64,000 nt of DNA from Chrysochromulina tobinii (lineage: Eukaryota > Haptophyta > Prymnesiales > Chrysochromulinaceae), in the NCBI GenBank assembly GCA_001275005.1, contig JWZX01003317.1, forward strand, positions 1-64,000, written 5' to 3'. The first letter of the stretch is position 1. Every line of letters begins with the position of its first letter. Below the pieces are notes generated by a model, which saw only the letters and a list, made by a program, of their open reading frames with translations, did no database searches and had not been told where the DNA came from. Positions 55,969 to 64,000 of the stretch are shown in pieces. The translations under genes were made by a program, and so were the position numbers.

Positions 55969-57219
55969 ATGATCCTGGTGCGTCAGGTCGATGCACAGTC
56001 GAAACTCCTCGCCAACGATAAAGGCGCTGCGTACTGGCATGTGTGGAAGCAGGAGTACCCAGGCGATTACAGCGTCCCGACGGGTACTATCAGCAGGAAT
56101 ATCGTGCCCACGAAAAGCTACATCCAGCGAGATGGCGCCATCCATGGCTATAAACCTGAACCTGGCAGCGGTCGACCGCAGCGGTCCAAGAGCGTCGACA
56201 TACCAATCCAAGATGCCGACAGGCCAACCAACATGCTCGTGCTGGCGTCTATGTCACCAAGCCCCCCACGGCAGCTAGAAGATCACAAAATCCCAGCACC
56301 GCCGCCGGCCGTGGGCGGAATGTATGTACGCAGCGAAGACGGAAAGCTGGTCGAGAGCTCGCACTACAAGGAATGGATGGCTGCGCAGCGTGCGCCCTCA
56401 GAACTAGAGCTGAAGCACCACAAGCAAAACTTTACGGAGCTCCTTTTCCTGGAGGCCGAGCAGTGCGCAGCCAGTGGTATCGTTTCTAAGCTCAGCCAGC
56501 AGCGCTCACCGCGCTCCACATTACATGGCGCTGCACGTCCCGTGGCTCTCGAGCCCGACGCACCTGGGTCTTCAGCGAGCCCAATCAAGCCCAGCATGGG
56601 GCGAAAGCACAACCCAGATCTGTGGGCACTGACTTCGGACGGTAAGGGGGGGTATCCCTCCTATGATCATGATTCTCCGGGAACTTGGGGCGGCGGGCAC
56701 GCTGATGCGCCAGCCATTCGCGCGCGCGGCATCGGCAGCTCAGACATCCTCAATCCCACTGCAATTCAACATGCAGGTGGCAGCGTGCAGCGCAATTTCG
56801 AAGACTGGGGTGCAGCAGCAGTGGACACATCGTTTCCAAGGGACAGGCACGTCCCACTTCAAGACTCAGTCGCCAACGCCGCCCTAGTCGGGCGCGGCAA
56901 ATCGGATGTTGACGTCTATTGTCAATACAGTATTTCGCCGCGCCAGCAGCGCGCCGAGTATAAGGCTCTGGAGCTGCAGGCACGCGAGAAGGCCGATCAC
57001 AACACCAATCGGCGCCAACGCACAAGCGTCACCGTGGCTTATTGGGACGAGCGCGAGCGTGCGCGCCGTGTGACCTATGCATCCGCGGCGCTCGCGTCCA
57101 GCGACCTCAACGCTGAATTAGCAACTCGCGAATACTGGATGAACCAGCCAACGTCAAACAGGTTTCCAGTGGCGAGAGGTCAATACAATCTGCCCAATTT
57201 CAACCTGAAAATGTTCTGA
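55969..57219 (+). CDS. Hypothetical soluble protein
   Basis: The 416-residue protein is not recognised. It lacks signal peptide, membrane segments or coiled coil. Composition is mixed and partly disordered, rich in Ser/Pro/Gly/Asp (SPSPPRQLEDHKIPAPPPAV), with aromatic-rich short motifs spaced along it (AAYWHVWKQEYPGDYSVPTG, NPDLWALTSDGKGGYPSYDH, LATREYWMNQPTSNRFPVAR). This pattern of short Trp/Tyr motifs in a disordered chain is common in proteins lining axonemal microtubules. That is only a suggestion. The start is the ATG at 55969; a frame slightly upstream contains an in-frame stop. It converges on TFIIF-beta. Confidence 0.6.
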   Translation: MILVRQVDAQSKLLANDKGAAYWHVWKQEYPGDYSVPTGTISRNIVPTKSYIQRDGAIHGYKPEPGSGRPQRSKSVDIPIQDADRPTNMLVLASMSPSPPRQLEDHKIPAPPPAVGGMYVRSEDGKLVESSHYKEWMAAQRAPSELELKHHKQNFTELLFLEAEQCAASGIVSKLSQQRSPRSTLHGAARPVALEPDAPGSSASPIKPSMGRKHNPDLWALTSDGKGGYPSYDHDSPGTWGGGHADAPAIRARGIGSSDILNPTAIQHAGGSVQRNFEDWGAAAVDTSFPRDRHVPLQDSVANAALVGRGKSDVDVYCQYSISPRQQRAEYKALELQAREKADHNTNRRQRTSVTVAYWDERERARRVTYASAALASSDLNAELATREYWMNQPTSNRFPVARGQYNLPNFNLKMF

Positions 57220-57624
57220 ACGCACGCCCGCACGGACGCAGAGCCCGGAGAATCGCACATCCAAAGGTGCACGCGACGGCGCGCGGGCGGGTGGGGTCGC
57301 CGTACGCCGACGGGGGCGCCCGCGCGCTGCCCGGCTCTGCGGACTGTGTGTACGTACATTATATTGATAATTAGCTGAAAAGAGTGGCGCTTTACCTTGG
57401 TATGGCACCCCGGCGCCACTGAGCACGACATGCCACACTACCCCTCCGCCGCGCCGGCGTTATGTCAGCGCACACGCATTGGAGTTTGGACATCGATTGG
57501 GACGTGCGTGGCCGTGGCCTACGTACTCTTCCAGTTCGGTGCTTGCGTTTGGAAAGGGAGCCGTGCCTGTTCTGCCGTTACCCCGAGCGCCTGTGGGCGA
57601 GCGTAGGGGAGGCCGTCGCCTCAC
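57220..57624. other. Convergent spacer
   Basis: 405 bp lies between two stop codons. It includes a small open frame (57430-57606, listed separately). Positions 57350-57380 are AT-rich (ACATTATATTGATAATTAGC). No repeat was recognised. Confidence 0.4.
57430..57606 (+). CDS. Possible 58-residue single-span membrane protein
   Basis: An ATG-initiated frame encodes 58 residues with one hydrophobic segment (GTCVAVAYVLFQFGACVW) followed by a basic turn (KGSR). The size and topology resemble small organellar or ER membrane subunits. It fits between the two convergent genes without overlapping them. There is no other evidence, and chance in GC-rich DNA is possible. Confidence 0.25.
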   Translation: MPHYPSAAPALCQRTRIGVWTSIGTCVAVAYVLFQFGACVWKGSRACSAVTPSACGRA

Positions 57625-58527
57625 TCACAGGTCCGCCCTCGCCTTACTCGTGGCGCGCCCTGAGAGTTCGGGCTTGAGCTCGTAGTCGCCGTAATTCTCC
57701 CCGCGCTTCGTGACCTTGACGCACACCTCGTCGAGGCACACCTTGAGGCCATCCTTTGTACCGATCGCGTATTCGAGATCAATCTTGGCCCAGTACGCCT
57801 TCTGGCCGAAGAGATCGAGCACCTTTTCGCGCAGCTCCGTTCTGCTGAGCGACACGTGGCGCTGGCGCTTGCTCGATGCGAGCGCGCGCTGCTCGCCGCG
57901 CTCCTCCTTGGCTCTCTTCTCTTCGCGCTGCGTCCCGTGGTGGTTGAGCGCGGGCTTCTTGAGCACTTCGTCGTCTCCTACGATGTCTATCTGCTTTTTC
58001 TCTTGCGCTTTCTCGAACCGCTCGCGCACCAGGCTGTTGTAGTCCTCATCAAGTCCCTTGGGTCGAATCTCGCCCTTGGCGACGACGCGGCCCTCGAGCC
58101 GTGCACCGGCAGCTGCTCCGCCGGGGCACGCTGACGCTGACGCTGCTGGCGCCGTCGACGAGGACGATCTTTTCGGCGGCTCGGCGGCCGAGTGCGAGAA
58201 GATGTACGTCGCCGGTGGCGCCAGCCCAAAATTGACCTCATAGTCGCACGGGATGCCCTCTGGCAGCGTAGCGCCGTCGAGCGTGAGCGTATACGCCGTT
58301 GAGGCGGACGATGATGACGAAGTGCCCGCCGATGACGATGACGGCGCGATTGTGCCAAGAGGGCGGCCAGCAGCGTGCTGCACGCTGAAGTAATTGTTGA
58401 GGAACTTGGGAACCTTCAACACCCACAGCTGCTCGTTCGCATCGCCCATAGCGAGCGCCGCGTCCTCCGTTGTCGACGCCGCCGCCTTCTTGCGAACGGG
58501 TGCCTGCTCCACGCGTGGCTCGCTCAT
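57625..58527 (-). CDS. GTF2F2: Transcription initiation factor IIF, beta subunit (RAP30)
   Basis: The 300-residue protein matches eukaryotic TFIIF-beta in size and order. Residues about 33-47 (QLWVLKVPKFLNNYFSVQ) are the conserved start of the dimerisation barrel that pairs with TFIIF-alpha. A Ser-rich insertion (APSSSSAGTSSSSS) and an Ala/Gly-rich loop interrupt it. LTLDGATLPEGIPCDYEVNF and GRVVAKGEIRP follow. The C-terminal winged helix is LREKVLDLFGQKAYWAKIDL, then DEVCVKVTKRGENYGDYELK and PEL. In the polymerase II preinitiation complex this domain contacts promoter DNA near the BRE. The upstream frame opens at a TTG; the ATG at 58527 (MSEPRVEQ) is chosen. Head to head with a protein kinase gene. 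Confidence 0.9.
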   Translation of the reverse strand: MSEPRVEQAPVRKKAAASTTEDAALAMGDANEQLWVLKVPKFLNNYFSVQHAAGRPLGTIAPSSSSAGTSSSSSASTAYTLTLDGATLPEGIPCDYEVNFGLAPPATYIFSHSAAEPPKRSSSSTAPAASASACPGGAAAGARLEGRVVAKGEIRPKGLDEDYNSLVRERFEKAQEKKQIDIVGDDEVLKKPALNHHGTQREEKRAKEERGEQRALASSKRQRHVSLSRTELREKVLDLFGQKAYWAKIDLEYAIGTKDGLKVCLDEVCVKVTKRGENYGDYELKPELSGRATSKARADL

Positions 58528-58782
58528 CGTGCAAAAGAGAGAGCAAGGGACCTCAAGTGCGAGGCTCAAGAATGGAAGCGCGAGCGAGCGAGCGACGCGT
58601 GCGGGCGGGCGCGAAGTCGCTTGCCGCGGCGCGGCTTTGCTCGGTAAAGGCGAGGCAGCCGCCCAGACGCCAACTGTTCATTGTGCTAAACATACTGATG
58701 CTTGCCGCACGCACGCGGGGCAAAATCCGATCGCAAAAGCAAAGCCCTCCTGACCGTCCGGATCGAAGCGCCGCTGGCAACG
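58528..58782. promoter_or_regulatory. Probable bidirectional promoter
   Basis: A 255-bp gap lies between the TFIIF-beta and kinase ATGs. The kinase-side frame is open back to 58702 without an ATG. No specific element is recognised. Promoter function is inferred from layout. Confidence 0.4.
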
Positions 58783-60549
58783 ATGACGACCTGCGCATCC
58801 GTCGAGGCCCACGCCTCGGGTTCGCCGCGCACCGTCGCGTCCACCGAGCCCGACAAGAGCCGCTTTCGCCTATTTCTAAAGGAGGCTACCGAACTCCTGG
58901 CCCCTCTCCGCCAGGACCTGGCAGACCTGGCGCGCTCCGCCAGGAAAGAACTTCTGGACCTTACGTCGGGCGGTTCGGCCCCAACGGCTTATACGGCTGT
59001 CTCCCGAACCGCCTCCATGATGGAGGCCGCGCCCCCGCCCCCGCCAGTGCCTGTACCTGCGCCGGCACCCGCACCCGTATCTGCACCAACTGCACCGCCA
59101 CCGTCCCTGCCTCCGCCGTCACCTCCCCCGGCGCCCGCGGTAGACCCCGCGCCTGCTGCGGCGCCTGTGGCGCCCGCAGCCGCTGCAATGGCGCCCGCCG
59201 CGCCCGCGGCACCTGTTGCGCCCGCCGCTCCTACCGCGCCCACCTCGCCTGCCGATGCAGCGGCTGTTTCGAGTGGGAGAGGAGGCGACGGAGGCGGCGG
59301 CGCTTCGCGCCTCGGCCCGTTTGAGATGAGCGAAACGCTGCTCGGCGAGGGCGGCTATGGGCGCGTGGTACTCGCACGACACGCGGAGAGCGGCGAGCAC
59401 GTCGCTGTCAAGATGATGCACACCAACTCGCCTAACGCCGTCATGCGCGAGATCCACGCGATGCGGGTCGCGGGCACGCATGAGCACGTTTGCGGGCTGC
59501 GCGCGTACTTCGCCGGCAGCGACGGACGCACATTCCACCTGGTGCTCGATTTGTGCTCGGGTGGCGAGCTGTACGCGCTCGTTGACAGGTACGGCGCGCT
59601 CGCTGAGGGAGATTCGTGGCGCTACTTTCGTGGGATGCTCGCCGGGGTGCGCCACCTGCACTCAGTGGGCATCGCGCACCGCGACCTCAAGCTCGAGAAT
59701 GTGCTGCTGGGCGGGCCCGAGCAATTGACGCCCAAGATCTGCGACTTTGGGCTCGCGCACATCTACCAGCGCACGGCTGACGGCCTCAGCTTCGAGAACG
59801 TGTCCCTCACGCAGTGGTGCGGCTCGCGCTCCTACTGCCCGCCGGAGATTATGGCACGCATGCCTTATGAGGGCTTCCGTGCCGACCTGTGGTCGCTCGC
59901 CGTGGCGCTCTTCGCCATGGTGAGCGGCTTCTTCCCCGTCGAAGAGGCGACGCAGCGTGACTGGCGCTTCTCACGCCTTGCGGTGCTCCAGCTGCGCGGC
60001 GGCCCTACGGGCGAGTCGACCACAGCCTGTATCTACGGCTTCTACTCGCGCCCTTGCCCGCTCTCGCCCGCTCTCGTCGAGTTGCTCGACGCGATGCTCA
60101 TGCTGCAGCCGGGGCGCCGCATGCCGCTCGACGACGTTGCGACCTCCGCGTGGGTCCAGGGCGGCCCCGATGCCCCTGCAAGAGGCCTGCCGCCGCAGCC
60201 CGTGGCGCCGCCCACAGCGCCCGACACGGCGCTCGACGCCGGCAGCGCCCGACATGGCGCGGACATCGGCGCGGACATCGGCGCGGCCGCGGCCGCCATG
60301 AATGATACGTTTATGGAGGGTGACGTCGTCGTCAACGGAATGCGCGACCTCGAGATGGCCGAGGTGGACGGCCCTCTCTACAGAGAGGGCAGAGGGAGAT
60401 TGGGTGCTCACGACGGCGCTCACTCGCCGACCACGACGGCGCCGCCGAGGCTGCGGCGCAACAAGGCGTGCAGCCAGCGGGTTGGCGTCGAGGAGGACGC
60501 ACATGACGGGTCTTGTGACAGACGCGCAAGCGCTCGTGTTCAGGAGTGA
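58783..60549 (+). CDS. Ser/Thr protein kinase (CAMK/CHK1-like) with Ala/Pro-rich head
   Basis: The ATG at 58783 gives 588 residues. Residues about 75-165 are a Pro/Ala-rich spacer (VPVPAPAPAPVSAP and similar). The kinase domain covers about 180-455. It has the Gly loop LLGEGGYGRVVLARH at about 185, the ATP Lys in EHVAVKMMH, HRDLKLENVLLG at about 300, CDFGLAHIY at about 320, WCGSRSYCPPEI in the activation segment, and DLWSLAVALFAMVSGFFP. The DLKxEN plus CGSxxYxPPE pattern is that of CAMK-type kinases such as CHK1 and SNF1 relatives. All catalytic residues are intact. The C-terminal about 130 residues are disordered and Ala-rich, with a GADIGADIGAA repeat. Substrates are unknown. Divergent from TFIIF-beta. 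Confidence 0.93.
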   Translation: MTTCASVEAHASGSPRTVASTEPDKSRFRLFLKEATELLAPLRQDLADLARSARKELLDLTSGGSAPTAYTAVSRTASMMEAAPPPPPVPVPAPAPAPVSAPTAPPPSLPPPSPPPAPAVDPAPAAAPVAPAAAAMAPAAPAAPVAPAAPTAPTSPADAAAVSSGRGGDGGGGASRLGPFEMSETLLGEGGYGRVVLARHAESGEHVAVKMMHTNSPNAVMREIHAMRVAGTHEHVCGLRAYFAGSDGRTFHLVLDLCSGGELYALVDRYGALAEGDSWRYFRGMLAGVRHLHSVGIAHRDLKLENVLLGGPEQLTPKICDFGLAHIYQRTADGLSFENVSLTQWCGSRSYCPPEIMARMPYEGFRADLWSLAVALFAMVSGFFPVEEATQRDWRFSRLAVLQLRGGPTGESTTACIYGFYSRPCPLSPALVELLDAMLMLQPGRRMPLDDVATSAWVQGGPDAPARGLPPQPVAPPTAPDTALDAGSARHGADIGADIGAAAAAMNDTFMEGDVVVNGMRDLEMAEVDGPLYREGRGRLGAHDGAHSPTTTAPPRLRRNKACSQRVGVEEDAHDGSCDRRASARVQE

Positions 60550-61089
60550 AGCTGGAGACCGACACATGCTCAGAGATATGCGATACTTTATGGTGATGCG
60601 CATGTTGCGCGCGCAGCCGGCTCCGTGCTGACGTGGCGCGACGCCCGCGGCGCGCCACATGCGCACGTGCGCGGCGGGCTGAGGCTGTCAAAGTCACGCA
60701 AGAGTTACGCAAGTCGCAAGAGTAGAATCCGATGGCATGCGAAACGGTTGATGGTAAACAAGGTATGTTCAATGTTGAAGTTGATGGGGTGAACCGGCCC
60801 GCGGGGGCCGGGGCTGTTTTGTCGTAACACTACTTTTTCTGGCCGGTGGAGCTCCGGCCCGCCCCCGGGCCCCGGAGCGGATGTGCGGAGCCGTCCTTTT
60901 AGACGTGGTTTGGTGAGCGCCCGGGGGGACCGCAAGCAAGCTAATTAGTCGAAACAACACTTGCTTGCTTGCTTGAGGGGACCGCGATCAAATTGTCTGC
61001 CAGTCTCTACTAGTTTTTCCCCACATCCCTGCTTTCGTTTGGGAGCAGACTAACGAGCATTTTGCCCTGGAAGGCAAAACTCGTTGAAG
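60550..61089. other. Intergenic region with hairpins and repeat motif
   Basis: No gene is seen. GC-rich hairpins lie at about 60796-60818 (CCGGCCCGCGGGGGCCGG) and 60848-60877 (GCTCCGG arms around a C/G-rich core). A (TTGC)4 run is at 60958-60974. Two degenerate copies of the GGACCGCGACGAAACTGA motif lie at 60922-60945 and 60976-61000, the second about 90 bp before the LIM-protein ATG. Confidence 0.5.
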
Positions 61090-62349
61090 ATGGCGACGGT
61101 ATCCCAAGGCGACTGGGTGGCTTTCGGCGACCAGCCGGCGCGCATTGGCAAGTGCGATGGTGCCAAGATCGCGGTTGCTCTGCTCGAGGGCAATCGCACG
61201 CTGTGGCGCACGCGAGCAGACGTCAAGCCATTATTCGGCACGTCTGGCACGCCCAAAGCACTGGTCGAGGTTGGCGATTGGGTCAAGCTGGTCGCCAAGG
61301 CCGGTGAACCACAATCTGTCGCACAGGTGCTCCGGATCGAGGGCGGCAGGGTGAGCGTGCGTATCATCGACTCCGGAAAGACTCTCTGGCGCGGCTTTGC
61401 CGACCTGACACGACCGTTTGACGATGCTCCGAAGACAATCATCCTGAGTGGTGGCGCCGCCTCGACTGGCGCCTCGACTGTAGCGCATGCTCCGCCACCG
61501 CCAAGTGCGACGGCTGCAGCGCCCCAGCCCCTCAGGAGCATCGCGAGTGGCGCCGAAGCCAAAACTGCCTCATCGACCATGCTCACCCTGATGGTCTCGG
61601 GCAACTTCGGCGGCGGCCTGTCGGTGGACACGTCGGGCATGGCCTGCGTCGCCGACCTCAAGCCTGCCTTGCAGGCCAAGTATGCGCCGTGGGCGAATCT
61701 GCCCACGGCCTCGATTCGGTTCAAGTATGACGGCGAGACCCTCCCGGATGAGTCGCCTCTCGATCCGAAGTGGCATGATGGGTACCTGATGGCCATGGTA
61801 CTCCGCTCATCCGGCCCCGTGGCCTCCACGTCGCCGACGAGCGTGGTTGAGGCCACCGCCGACGACGAGGCGCCAACGGCTACAGGAGGCCGTCCGATGG
61901 TTCGCTCGCCCTCGTTTGCGCAGCGGATGGCCAAACAGCGGCAGGAACGGTCCGCACAGCGCTCTGCGCGGGGAGTGAAGCCGTCGCCACGGATGAGCCA
62001 TCCGCCCACAGGGCCCGAGCCAGCCGACCGCTCGCCCGACGATCCGCCATGCGCGCTCTGCGGCCGTCCCGTCGCTAAGAGCGAGGAGTGGGACGTAGAG
62101 AGAGCCGGTCTCGCCCCGCGTCTGTGCAATCACGCGCGCTGGGCTGGCGTTGTGTTTCACGCGCAGTGCGGCGGATGCTTCAAGTGTGGGAGCAAGCTGT
62201 CCCTCGAGGTCGACGCCATCGGCGGCATCTATTGCGCGGCGCACATGAAGCAGCGCATCGCCGCCGCCGGAGGACCGATCAAGGCGTCTGACCCCGCGTC
62301 TCTACTCAACACAGAGAAGTATTTCATGAGGACGAGCGCCGCCGCGTGA
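61090..62349 (+). CDS. LIM-domain protein with two SH3-like repeats and a ubiquitin-like segment
   Basis: The ATG at 61090 gives 419 residues. Two tandem about 42-residue repeats at the start (GDWVAFGDQPARIGKCDGAK...NRTLWRTRADVKPL and GDWVKLVAKAGEPQSVAQVL...GKTLWRGFADLTRP) look like small beta-barrels of the SH3/Tudor/KOW kind. Residues about 160-235 (LTLMVSGNFGGGLSVDTSGM, then SIRFKYDGETLPDESPLD) read like a ubiquitin-like beta-grasp fold. Near the C-terminus is one LIM zinc finger: CALC, then FHAQCGGCFKCGSKLSLE, and YCAAH, supplying all eight ligands in the order C2HC-C3H with a slightly long first loop. LIM domains mediate protein binding, often on actin. The combination is unusual. Cytosolic; no membrane segment. 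Confidence 0.85.
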   Translation: MATVSQGDWVAFGDQPARIGKCDGAKIAVALLEGNRTLWRTRADVKPLFGTSGTPKALVEVGDWVKLVAKAGEPQSVAQVLRIEGGRVSVRIIDSGKTLWRGFADLTRPFDDAPKTIILSGGAASTGASTVAHAPPPPSATAAAPQPLRSIASGAEAKTASSTMLTLMVSGNFGGGLSVDTSGMACVADLKPALQAKYAPWANLPTASIRFKYDGETLPDESPLDPKWHDGYLMAMVLRSSGPVASTSPTSVVEATADDEAPTATGGRPMVRSPSFAQRMAKQRQERSAQRSARGVKPSPRMSHPPTGPEPADRSPDDPPCALCGRPVAKSEEWDVERAGLAPRLCNHARWAGVVFHAQCGGCFKCGSKLSLEVDAIGGIYCAAHMKQRIAAAGGPIKASDPASLLNTEKYFMRTSAAA

Positions 62350-62746
62350 GGCAGTCCCGCGTGCCAACTCTATGCCAACACCATCGGATGTGGGAGCCTG
62401 TGTGCGCGCAGAGTGTGGGAAGATCTCCAGAGATCGGATCGACGGCCGGTGTCAACCAGCGGCCCGGCCAGCCGTGGAGCCGAGCGGCTGTGGAACCTGA
62501 GCACTGCCTGGCGATGTTCGTCCTTCGACGGAGAGGCGGCTTCGCCCTGGGGCCTGGCCCCCACCTGGCGTGGCCGCCCTCTGTGTCGTGTGTACAAACT
62601 TATATTGTAGGTCCCCTATTCGCTATTGCGTGCCCATAAGCATAACTGTAAAGCGGCCAACAAGACCTCTTTTCCGCGGGCGGATTCAACAACGTTCGAA
62701 AGGCTACCCGGTGACCTGGGTTAGACGGGAGGGGATCAGCAGGGGT
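62350..62746. other. Convergent spacer
   Basis: This 397-bp region lies between the LIM gene and the EF-hand gene, stop to stop. No gene, repeat or RNA was recognised. Short open frames on both strands are not supported. Confidence 0.4.
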
Positions 62747-63280
62747 TCACAGCTCGTCGTTCGCCCTCAGCTTCTGCTCCAGCTCCTGCAGGTTGGGCAT
62801 GCCGCCGAGGCCCCAGCTTTTCATGTGCTCATCCTGCTGCCGCTCGAGCTCCTCAAAGACGGCTTCTGGGCCACCCTCGTGCTCGGCTTGCTGCTGCACA
62901 AACTTGGCCTGCAGAAGGGCAAAGAACCCATCGGACTCTTTGCGGCTGACGAATCCATCACCATCCTTGTCCATTTGTGCGAAATCCATACCTTCTTCTG
63001 AGCCGCCCATCGCATCGAACTCCTCTTTGCTGATTTTCTGGTCCTTGTTCTTGTCCATGATCGGGAAAATCATTCCTGCCATGCCGCTGCCCATGCTGCC
63101 AATGCCCCCCATGCCGCCCGTGCCGTCCATGCCGCCCGGCCCGGCATTGGCCGGCACTGCGCGTGGTTTCTTTTTCTTCACTGTCTTCTCTGCCGAGGCG
63201 CCCTTGGGAGGTTTTGAGACGGCTGGAGTCGTTGCACAGAGCAGGAGAAGCGTCGGCAGGAAGAGATACCCTTTCACCAT
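62747..63280 (-). CDS. ER-lumenal EF-hand protein (NDEL tail)
   Basis: The ATG at 63280 gives 177 residues with a clear signal peptide (MVKGYLFLPTLLLLCATTPA, cleavage near VSK). A Lys/Pro stretch and a Gly/Met-rich linker (GGMDGTGGMGGIGSMGSGMA) precede two canonical EF-hand loops: DKNKDQKISKEE and DKDGDGFVSRKE, with Asp/Asn/Ser ligands and Glu at position 12. A charged helix follows, and the protein ends ANDEL. NDEL is a plausible HDEL/KDEL-type ER retrieval signal, so this is probably an ER calcium-binding protein of calumenin or reticulocalbin character, though with only two hands. It converges on the LIM gene and is divergent from the partial gene at the window end. Confidence 0.88.
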   Translation of the reverse strand: MVKGYLFLPTLLLLCATTPAVSKPPKGASAEKTVKKKKPRAVPANAGPGGMDGTGGMGGIGSMGSGMAGMIFPIMDKNKDQKISKEEFDAMGGSEEGMDFAQMDKDGDGFVSRKESDGFFALLQAKFVQQQAEHEGGPEAVFEELERQQDEHMKSWGLGGMPNLQELEQKLRANDEL

Positions 63281-63581
63281 CACAGCCGCCGAGGATTCCA
63301 GTGCTGGCCTGTCACTGACTCACGAAACTCGACGCCGTCGGGTGTCGGCCAAAACTATTGAACTTAGAAAAGTTGTCGTAGTGCGTCACAATGTACATGC
63401 ACTCCAAAATTGGCCGTTTCTTGCGGAAAGTGTGTTTTTTGGAAAGTACGTTTGCGGCGGACCTGGGGCGGACACACGCGTCACGCCCGGCCCCTGCCGG
63501 CGGGACGGTCTACAGCCTCTCCACATTGCTCATTGGCCTGTCTGAGCACTGAGGGGACGTGCACAGTTGTTGTCGCCTTCG
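63281..63581. other. Divergent spacer
   Basis: 301 bp lies between the ER EF-hand gene and the partial gene. Positions 63348-63400 are AT-richer. No element is recognised. Confidence 0.35.
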
Positions 63582-64000
63582 ATGCACGCATTCATGTCGA
63601 ATCGTGCGGAGGCTACTGCACCAGACGAGCGAGCGCAATCTGCTCGCCGTGCTGCTCGCGCCCGGCGGACCCGAGCCCTTGACGCCCTTGACGCCAACAG
63701 CTCGTGGGCCATGAGGGACATCCGCGCTGAGGGCGCTGCGCTCACCGAGGCCGCCACCTCCAACGACGAAGACACTCGTGACCTTAATGCAGATCTCATC
63801 GTGCTCACGCATCCCTTTCTGGAGATTCAAGTCAAGTCGAAGCTGCTGCAAGAGGCCTCTCCAACCGTCCTTGGCCCGCAGACTTCATCCTTATGCACTT
63901 GGGCTGGACATACTCCGATGGGCTTACCCAAGCAGGTGAGGGCATCGCTGAGCATCTCTGACTGCACCGTGGAGGCGCTGCTCGCCTTCGTGGAGCTTGC
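63582..64000 (+). CDS. Partial gene running off the window edge
   Basis: From the ATG at 63582 one plus-strand frame is open to the end of the window (139 codons, no stop). It reads MHAFMSNRAEATAPDERAQS, then DIRAEGAALTEAATSNDEDT, then DLNADLIVLTHPFLEIQVKS and ends VEALLAFVELA. Composition looks coding and helical. No family is recognised. AAGCAG|GTGAGG near 63930 is a good 5' splice site, so the first exon may end there and the rest be intron. It would be head to head with the ER EF-hand gene. Confidence 0.5.
   Translation, partial: MHAFMSNRAEATAPDERAQSARRAARARRTRALDALDANSSWAMRDIRAEGAALTEAATSNDEDTRDLNADLIVLTHPFLEIQVKSKLLQEASPTVLGPQTSSLCTWAGHTPMGLPKQVRASLSISDCTVEALLAFVEL

Noticed and set aside
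1-64000. tRNA, rRNA, snRNA or CRISPR features
   Set aside because: I looked for tRNA T-loop (GTTCGAATC-like) sequences, conserved U1/U2/U6 cores and regularly spaced direct repeats; none was convincing.

Overview
The window looks like nuclear DNA of a GC-rich, compact eukaryotic microbe. Three introns with clean GT-AG borders and pyrimidine-rich 3' ends can be placed by protein homology (12260-12353, 20350-20577, 22337-22446). The genes include general transcription factor TFIIF-beta, a Fanconi anaemia FANCA homologue, UDP-glucose dehydrogenase, ER-resident proteins with KDEL-like tails, a NEK-like kinase and a CSPP1-like protein. A flagellated alga, perhaps a haptophyte, would fit, but the taxonomic call is inference only. 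No tRNA, rRNA, CRISPR array or bacterial operon was seen.

Layout, left to right. 0.4-3 kb: an unknown protein, then a saposin-like plus thioredoxin-like ER protein. 3.27-4.47 kb: a 1.2-kb Tc1/mariner-type element with intact inverted repeats and a TA duplication, holding a broken transposase and an unrelated antisense fragment. 4.8-13 kb: UGDH head to head with a coiled-coil/DUF2135-like protein, then an NPF/DPF-tailed helical protein and L-rhamnonate dehydratase. 14-18 kb: an FKBP isomerase with an EF-Ts/UBA-like N-terminus, head to head with FANCA. 19.5-23 kb: two divergent prolyl 4-hydroxylase paralogues. 23.9-29 kb: a 1721-residue CSPP1-like repeat protein, followed by a repeat cluster. 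29.8-36 kb: a membrane protein with a disordered repeat tail, a Cys-rich unknown, a NEK-like kinase and a coiled-coil protein. 36.6-43 kb: a 1485-residue multi-pass membrane protein with a split RING-H2, and a GDSL/PC-esterase-like glycoprotein. 43-50 kb: a coiled-coil protein, an FkbM methyltransferase, a COMT-like methyltransferase with altered active site, and another coiled-coil protein. 50.5-57 kb: a conserved unknown, a DUF711 protein, and two unknowns (one with an EF-hand). 57.6-64 kb: TFIIF-beta head to head with a Ser/Thr kinase, a LIM-domain protein, an ER EF-hand protein ending NDEL, and a partial gene running off the edge.

The genes do not form one pathway. Recurrent themes are ER/secretory proteins, sugar chemistry (UGDH, rhamnonate dehydratase, prolyl hydroxylases, FkbM), and cytoskeletal or coiled-coil proteins. 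About eight gene pairs are head to head, several with spacers of 120-330 bp that probably act as shared promoters. Intergenic DNA carries dispersed repeats, a recurrent GGACCGCGACGAAACTGA motif upstream of genes, and an excess of the palindrome TACCGGTA. Where an open frame began at a non-ATG codon, I moved the start to the first sensible ATG.
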